DNA of 64,000 bases, from contig NZ_QGTQ01000021.1 in assembly GCF_003182255.1 (NCBI RefSeq), positions 41,582-105,581 of the forward strand. The letters are read 5' to 3'. The number at the start of each line of letters is the position of its first letter. The stretch's first letter is position 1. Below are positions 60,670 through 64,000 of the stretch, in pieces. Source of the stretch: Paenibacillus cellulosilyticus (GTDB taxonomy: Bacteria > Bacillota > Bacilli > Paenibacillales > Paenibacillaceae). Both the position numbers and the translations under genes were made by a program. Under the pieces are notes generated by a model that worked only from the letters and a program-made list of their open reading frames with translations, was not told the origin of the DNA and did not search any database.

Positions 60670-61902
60670 TTGGCAAGAAAAAAGAAACTTCCCCCTGGTG
60701 TTCGTCTTCGCGATGGTCGTTACACTTACCGTTATAGCGTCGAAGTATTCGAAGATGGGATTGTAAGAAGAAAGCAGAAAGAAACACCAGCATACGCTAC
60801 TGCAGAAGAAGCCTATAACGAAGGAATTCTGATAAAGGCACGGCAGCTCCAAGGTACATATATCGACGAAACAAACATGACTTTAGAGGGCTGGTACGAC
60901 ATATGGATACAGTCATACGAGGAAAGTGGAAAGAAGAAACATACTATAAAGTCTCGAAAATCAAGAGCTCAGCCTATCCTGAAACAGTTTGGTAAAAAGA
61001 AATTAAAAGAAATAACCGCCATGCAGTATCAAAACTTCCTATACGATCTTAAACGAAACGGTAAAAAGAAGAATACGCTGCTCGCAACTCATGCTGTTGC
61101 CTCACTTCTATTTAGGACAGCTGCTGCTCCTCCTTACGAGTTAATTCAAAAGGACATTACAGAGCACGTTGTATTCCCTACATATCTGAAAACAGTTGAA
61201 GAGCTTGAAGCAGGAGAGGAAACCTTCAAGTACCTTGAGAAGGAAGAGTTAGCTCTGTTCCTAAAGACAGCTTTCCAAATCGCTGACGAAGAGAACGATC
61301 CATTAGAACGTTTAGTGCTTAGGGAATTTGCACGCTCGCTTTGGGTCCTAGCCTATACTGGTTTACGAATAGGCGAGCTCTGTTCACTGGAACGAACACG
61401 CATTAATGAAGTTAATCTGCAAATCCGTATTATTAAAACATTATATGCAATGGAAGGTGTAGAGAAATTTGAGCTTGAAACACCAAAAAATGATGGCTCT
61501 GTTCGTACCGTAGATGTTACAAAACAGGTTATTACGATGCTTCACGAACAAGAGAAAGAACGAAAACAGATCCAGCTTATGTGTACCCGCTATTATGATG
61601 GACGCCCATTCTGTTTTGTTAACGGACGAAGAAAACCTGGTTATCCAATTTCCCCAAGAGATATCGAACGCTTCATGAAAGATGTATTAATAAGAGCCGG
61701 CTTACCAACTGAGCTCACCCCACATAGCTTGAGGCACACATACACGAGCTTATGCGCAGAGGCAGGCATCGAGTTGGCCTCTATACAGAGACAACTTGGC
61801 CACATAAATGACAAAACGACGACAATGATATATCGACATGTAACAAAAGCACGACGTCGAGCAGACGTTGAAAAACTTGATGCTCTCCTTAAAGATTTAT
61901 AG
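60670..61902 (+). CDS. int: Tyrosine integrase
   Basis: 410 residues from a TTG at 60670 with GGAGG 7 nt upstream. Catalytic residues: Arg in YTGLRIGELCSL, His-x-x-Arg in PHSLRHTYTSL, His in QLGHINDKT and Tyr in MIYRHVT. The N-terminal 60 residues (PPGVRLRDGRYTYRYSVEV) are an arm-binding AP2-like domain, followed by a core-binding SAM-like domain. It adjoins the right att core, the usual layout. It recombines the 16-bp core. Confidence 0.95.
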   Translation: MARKKKLPPGVRLRDGRYTYRYSVEVFEDGIVRRKQKETPAYATAEEAYNEGILIKARQLQGTYIDETNMTLEGWYDIWIQSYEESGKKKHTIKSRKSRAQPILKQFGKKKLKEITAMQYQNFLYDLKRNGKKKNTLLATHAVASLLFRTAAAPPYELIQKDITEHVVFPTYLKTVEELEAGEETFKYLEKEELALFLKTAFQIADEENDPLERLVLREFARSLWVLAYTGLRIGELCSLERTRINEVNLQIRIIKTLYAMEGVEKFELETPKNDGSVRTVDVTKQVITMLHEQEKERKQIQLMCTRYYDGRPFCFVNGRRKPGYPISPRDIERFMKDVLIRAGLPTELTPHSLRHTYTSLCAEAGIELASIQRQLGHINDKTTTMIYRHVTKARRRADVEKLDALLKDL

Positions 61903-61916
61903 CCCACAGTTCCTTG

Positions 61917-61931
61917 TGGGGAACATGTGGG
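61917..61931. repeat. 15-bp direct repeat near right prophage end (possible integrase arm site)
   Basis: Exact copy of the element at 22502-22516, in the same orientation, 14 bp after the integrase stop codon and 39 bp before the att core. In a circular phage genome the two copies flank the core at unequal distances, like P and P' arms. Confidence 0.6.
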
Positions 61932-61970
61932 CAAATGTCCTTTAGAGCCGTGTTATAGCGCGGTCTGCTA

Positions 61971-61986
61971 ATATTATTGCAATATT
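61971..61986. repeat. Prophage attachment core, right copy (attR)
   Basis: Exact copy of the 16-bp core at 22349-22364. Here the flanks extend it into a 12-bp perfect palindrome (TCTGCTAATATT with its complement) around ATTGC, from 61964 to 61992. Confidence 0.8.
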
Positions 61987-62010
61987 AGCAGAGGGGGTAT
62001 AGGCTGTCAA
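61982..62010 (-). promoter_or_regulatory. guaB: Original guaB promoter, now stranded at the right prophage end
   Basis: On the minus strand TTGACA (62005-62010) and TAATAT (61982-61987) are separated by exactly 17 bp. Five bases of the -10 lie in the att core. Without the prophage the transcript would run into guaB after about 60 nt. It now points leftward into the prophage, antisense to int. Confidence 0.75.
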
Positions 62011-62089
62011 GCTTGCAAGATCGGCATTTTCAGCCGTTTTCATCGCTATTTTCATGATAAGGATGAGACTTAACAGTGTTGCCATAAAG

Positions 62090-62116
62090 CTAACATTGAT
62101 TATTACAAAATGTTAG
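62090..62116 (-). terminator. Weak terminator of the hydrolase gene
   Basis: An 8-bp stem CTAACATT with AATGTTAG (62090-62097 with 62109-62116), followed by CTTTATGG on the minus strand. It lies just after the gene ending at 62125. Confidence 0.45.
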
Positions 62117-62124
62117 TTACATTT

Positions 62125-63267
62125 TCATCTATAGTTATATTTGCATGCTGCACTCCATAACAGAAAGTCATTCACGCCCTGATCGTGCAATGCTTTAATC
62201 TGTTTCTTCACCGCCTGTCTGTCATATACCATGTGTGGATGTACCCATGTAGCGGTGAAGCTTTGCAGCCAAGGACGCAGCTGGGCTGGCTTTACGCCGC
62301 CTGCCATCATGGCTTGGTTTCGTTTCTTTGCGTCCGCTACGGCATGACTTACAATCGCGTAAGGATTCATGTCAGGATCACGCACGCCATATATGCCGCT
62401 GCTGTAGTGGGACGGATAGATCATCGGCGAAATATAATCGACCTCTTGTCCGACCGAGCGCCAACGCTGCCCAATACCCATATCATCGGATGCCGATGTA
62501 ACAAGGCCAAATACATCCGCGGACACTTTAGCTCCTTGACGATGAATGATCGGCCGTGCTTGGTGAAGAAATCGACGAATCGCTTCCGCACGACTCCACC
62601 CATTTGCATTCGCAAACTTAACTTGCTTGGTCGTAATCCCCTCCGGGAATCGCACGTAATCGAACTGAATCTCGTCAAATCCGAGCTTAGCCGCCTCTGC
62701 TGCTATGTTAATGTTGTATTTCCATACTTCTTGATGATACGGATCAATCCAAGGCCGCCCGTGACCATCGTTCCATACGCCGCCATCCTGACGACGAATC
62801 GCTAATTGAGGCTGTCTTTTCGCTAGGTAAGGGTCCTTGAATACCACAACTCGACCTATCGTATAGATATGGTTACGATGCAGCTTCTGAATAAGCTGCT
62901 TAATGTTTGGAATCGTTGGCGTTTGATCAGAGCCTGTCCGCTGTACGTCACCGACTGAAGATCGATATGTCAGTCTGCCAAAATCATTCTTCACATCCAC
63001 CACGACAGCATTCAAATCCGTCTCACTTATTAATTGAAGCAGCTGATTCATTCGGCTATCATTACCCGCAACCCAACCCGATACATAAATGCCTCTTATC
63101 GGTTGAGCTGTGCTTTTCGTATCGCCGGCTTTCAGGCCGCTCGCTTTGGTTCCTACATAGGTTGGCTTCTGGATCGGTGTAAACATGCCCGTTAATGCAA
63201 GCATCCCACACAACATTAATGCTGCCCCGTATCTAAACCAACGTCGCGTTGTGCTTGCCTTATTCAT
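62125..63267 (-). CDS. Secreted putative glycoside hydrolase (DUF4015 type)
   Basis: 380 residues; GGAGG lies 10 nt before the ATG. Signal peptide through about residue 30 (RYGAALMLCGMLALTGMF). Then IRGIYVSGWVAGNDSRMNQLLQLISETDLNAVVVDVKNDFG, IGRVVVFKDPYLAKRQPQLAIR, GFDEIQFDYVRFPEG and VDYISPMIYPSHY, features of the DUF4015/GHL-type TIM-barrel hydrolases. The acidic residues of QFDYVRFP and IYPS motifs suit sugar hydrolysis, possibly of cell-wall glycans. It lies between the rRNA operon and guaB. Confidence 0.85.
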   Translation of the reverse strand: MNKASTTRRWFRYGAALMLCGMLALTGMFTPIQKPTYVGTKASGLKAGDTKSTAQPIRGIYVSGWVAGNDSRMNQLLQLISETDLNAVVVDVKNDFGRLTYRSSVGDVQRTGSDQTPTIPNIKQLIQKLHRNHIYTIGRVVVFKDPYLAKRQPQLAIRRQDGGVWNDGHGRPWIDPYHQEVWKYNINIAAEAAKLGFDEIQFDYVRFPEGITTKQVKFANANGWSRAEAIRRFLHQARPIIHRQGAKVSADVFGLVTSASDDMGIGQRWRSVGQEVDYISPMIYPSHYSSGIYGVRDPDMNPYAIVSHAVADAKKRNQAMMAGGVKPAQLRPWLQSFTATWVHPHMVYDRQAVKKQIKALHDQGVNDFLLWSAACKYNYR

Positions 63268-63383
63268 CCGGTAAACCGCCTCCTTCTCACTGCTCTATAC
63301 ATGTAGTATGAGCGTCTTAGCGACTCAGGTTGAGAAGGAGATATATCCAAATTCATACGGTCACTGACTAATCCGAAAACAAC
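63268..63383. other. Short gap upstream of the hydrolase gene
   Basis: About 115 bp between the hydrolase start and the truncated rRNA region. It should hold the hydrolase promoter, but I see no clear -35/-10 pair. Confidence 0.4.
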
Positions 63384-63412
63384 AAAAAAGCCGTGTCATG
63401 AAGACACGGCTT
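63382..63412 (-). terminator. Terminator hairpin, outer copy
   Basis: AAGCCGTGTC pairs with GACACGGCTT (63388-63397 with 63403-63412) and is followed on the minus strand by six T. It is a near-duplicate of the hairpin at 63662-63686 with compensatory base changes. Confidence 0.85.
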
Positions 63413-63419
63413 ACTTCGT

Positions 63420-63473
63420 GCTTGGCGTCGTCCTACCCTCCCAGGACCCTGCGGTCCAAGTACCATTGGCGCT
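63420..63473 (-). pseudogene. Truncated 5S rRNA copy (3' half)
   Basis: The 54 bases match the 3' end of the complete 5S gene at 63694-63747 except for one base, then diverge completely. The copied block includes the terminator and the spacer between them. It is the remnant of a duplicated 5S-terminator unit or of a second rrn operon end. Confidence 0.8.
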
Positions 63474-63655
63474 TATGACGGTCGATGATCACGAAGTTAA
63501 CTCAGGGAGCCTTCTCGGCATCGAATCTTGATCCAGCCTTCGGCCTCCGTTGCTCATGTAGGGTTTGCCTACACTCCGCTACTCATCCTCAGTCTAAATC
63601 AACCTTCTCGGTGCTTATCAACCTTAATATATATCTTTATCTCGTTCCGTAAACA
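63474..63655. other. Spacer between truncated and complete 5S genes
   Basis: No gene, tRNA or rRNA match is apparent in these 180 bases. It may be what remains of rDNA or a spacer after deletion. Confidence 0.4.
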
Positions 63656-63686
63656 ACAAAAAAGCCATGTCATAAAGACATGGCTT
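63655..63686 (-). terminator. Terminator of the complete rrn operon
   Basis: AAGCCATGTC pairs with GACATGGCTT (63662-63671 with 63677-63686) and is followed on the minus strand by six T. It lies just after the 5S gene. Confidence 0.9.
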
Positions 63687-63693
63687 ACTTCGT

Positions 63694-63810
63694 GCTTGGC
63701 GTCGTCCTACTCTCCCAGGACCCTGCGGTCCAAGTACCATTGGCGCTGGAGGACTTAACGGTCGTGTTCGGTATGGGTACGCGTGGAACCCCTCCGCCAT
63801 CGACACCAAA
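63694..63810 (-). rRNA. rrf: 5S ribosomal RNA
   Basis: 117 nt beginning TTTGGTGTCGATGGCGGAGGGG-like on the minus strand and ending GACGCCAAGC, the usual Gram-positive 5S ends. The conserved internal CATACCGAACACG segment is present. It follows the 23S gene by about 100 bp. Confidence 0.95.
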
Positions 63811-63908
63811 CGTGCAGTCGCTCAGCTTGGCTGCTGCGATGCTTGTTGAAGGTTACACCTTCAAAACTGGATGCGAATGTTGAATCCTTAGCTTAAGTAA
63901 TGCTTTTA

Positions 63909-64000
63909 GGATAAGCCCTCGACCTATTAGTACTCGTCAGCTGCACGCATTGCTGCGCTTCCACCCCGAGCCTATCAACCTGGTCGTCTTCCAGGGGTCT
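63909..64000 (-). rRNA. rrl: 23S ribosomal RNA, 3' end (cut by the window edge)
   Basis: Minus-strand sequence ending GTACTAATAGGTCGAGGGCTTATCC corresponds to the 3' end of bacterial 23S rRNA (domain VI). Only about 92 nt are in the window. The exact mature end is approximate. Confidence 0.92.

Larger units (their letters stand above)
22349..61986. mobile_element. Complete siphovirus-type prophage, about 39.6 kb
   Basis: It is bounded by a 16-bp direct repeat and has the full gene set in one order: lysis, tail fibre and tail, tape measure, head-tail joining, capsid, scaffold, minor capsid, portal, terminase, late regulator, RusA, primase-helicase, recombination genes, divergent lysogeny switch, ImmA-like peptidase and integrase. 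Two inner 15-bp repeats near the ends may be integrase arm sites. A long non-contractile tail is inferred from the large tape measure and the absence of sheath genes. All modules look intact, so it may be inducible. Confidence 0.92.

Overview
The window looks like an origin-proximal piece of a spore-forming Gram-positive chromosome, most like Paenibacillus or a close relative. Reading leftward on the minus strand from the right edge, a 23S rRNA end and a 5S rRNA lead through a secreted glycoside-hydrolase-like gene to guaB, dacA, pdxS, pdxT, serS and tRNA-Ser. This is the rrn-guaB-dacA-pdxST-serS-tRNA order known from Bacillus subtilis. Strong AGGAGG-type ribosome sites, an SspP spore protein gene and a copper-amine-oxidase-N domain protein fit the same group.

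Layout. (1) 1-4667: the right end of a mobile element that runs off the left edge. It carries an SF2 helicase-like protein, a zinc-ribbon protein, an HNH nuclease, an uncharacterised protein with a glycine-rich C-terminal loop, and a C-protein-like regulator with its own C-box. It also has a self-contained 30-residue mini-gene and a 14-unit pentamer array. It ends in the 3' part of a tRNA-Arg(CCU) followed by tandem terminators. (2) 4.9-8.2 kb: a ugpA-ugpE-ugpB glycerol-3-phosphate-type ABC importer without its ATPase. (3) 8.2-10.1 kb: a gene-poor stretch and a serine beta-lactamase-family hydrolase. (4) 10.3-13.8 kb: a type III polyketide synthase, methyltransferase and flavoprotein operon. 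(5) 13.9-16.2 kb: a lipoprotein, sspP, two small unknown genes and tRNA-Ser. (6) 16.3-22.3 kb: serS, pdxT, pdxS, dacA, guaB.

(7) 22349-61986: a complete-looking siphovirus-type prophage of about 39.6 kb, flanked by a 16-bp direct repeat. From left to right it holds two small regulators, lysis genes, tail, head and packaging genes, a replication/recombination module, and a lysogeny switch with repressor, ImmA-like peptidase and tyrosine integrase. Almost all structural and replication genes read leftward as one long late/early block; the repressor, ImmA and integrase read rightward. (8) 62-64 kb: host DNA again, with the hydrolase gene, a truncated 5S copy, a full 5S and the 3' end of 23S.

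Main points. The prophage sits 50 bp upstream of the guaB start codon. A textbook promoter pointing at guaB (TTGACA, 17 bp, TAATAT) is now stranded at the far prophage end, its -10 inside the att core, so guaB must be expressed from prophage-borne sequence, perhaps an extended -10 element. Other unusual structures are the RCCNN pentamer array (2741-2810), an orphan C-protein with C-box, an iteron-like hairpin region next to the phage primase-helicase (45939-46123), a minor capsid protein with a RelA/SpoT-like C-terminal domain, and a tail fibre ending in an M14 carboxypeptidase domain. All family names come from motif recognition without database searches.
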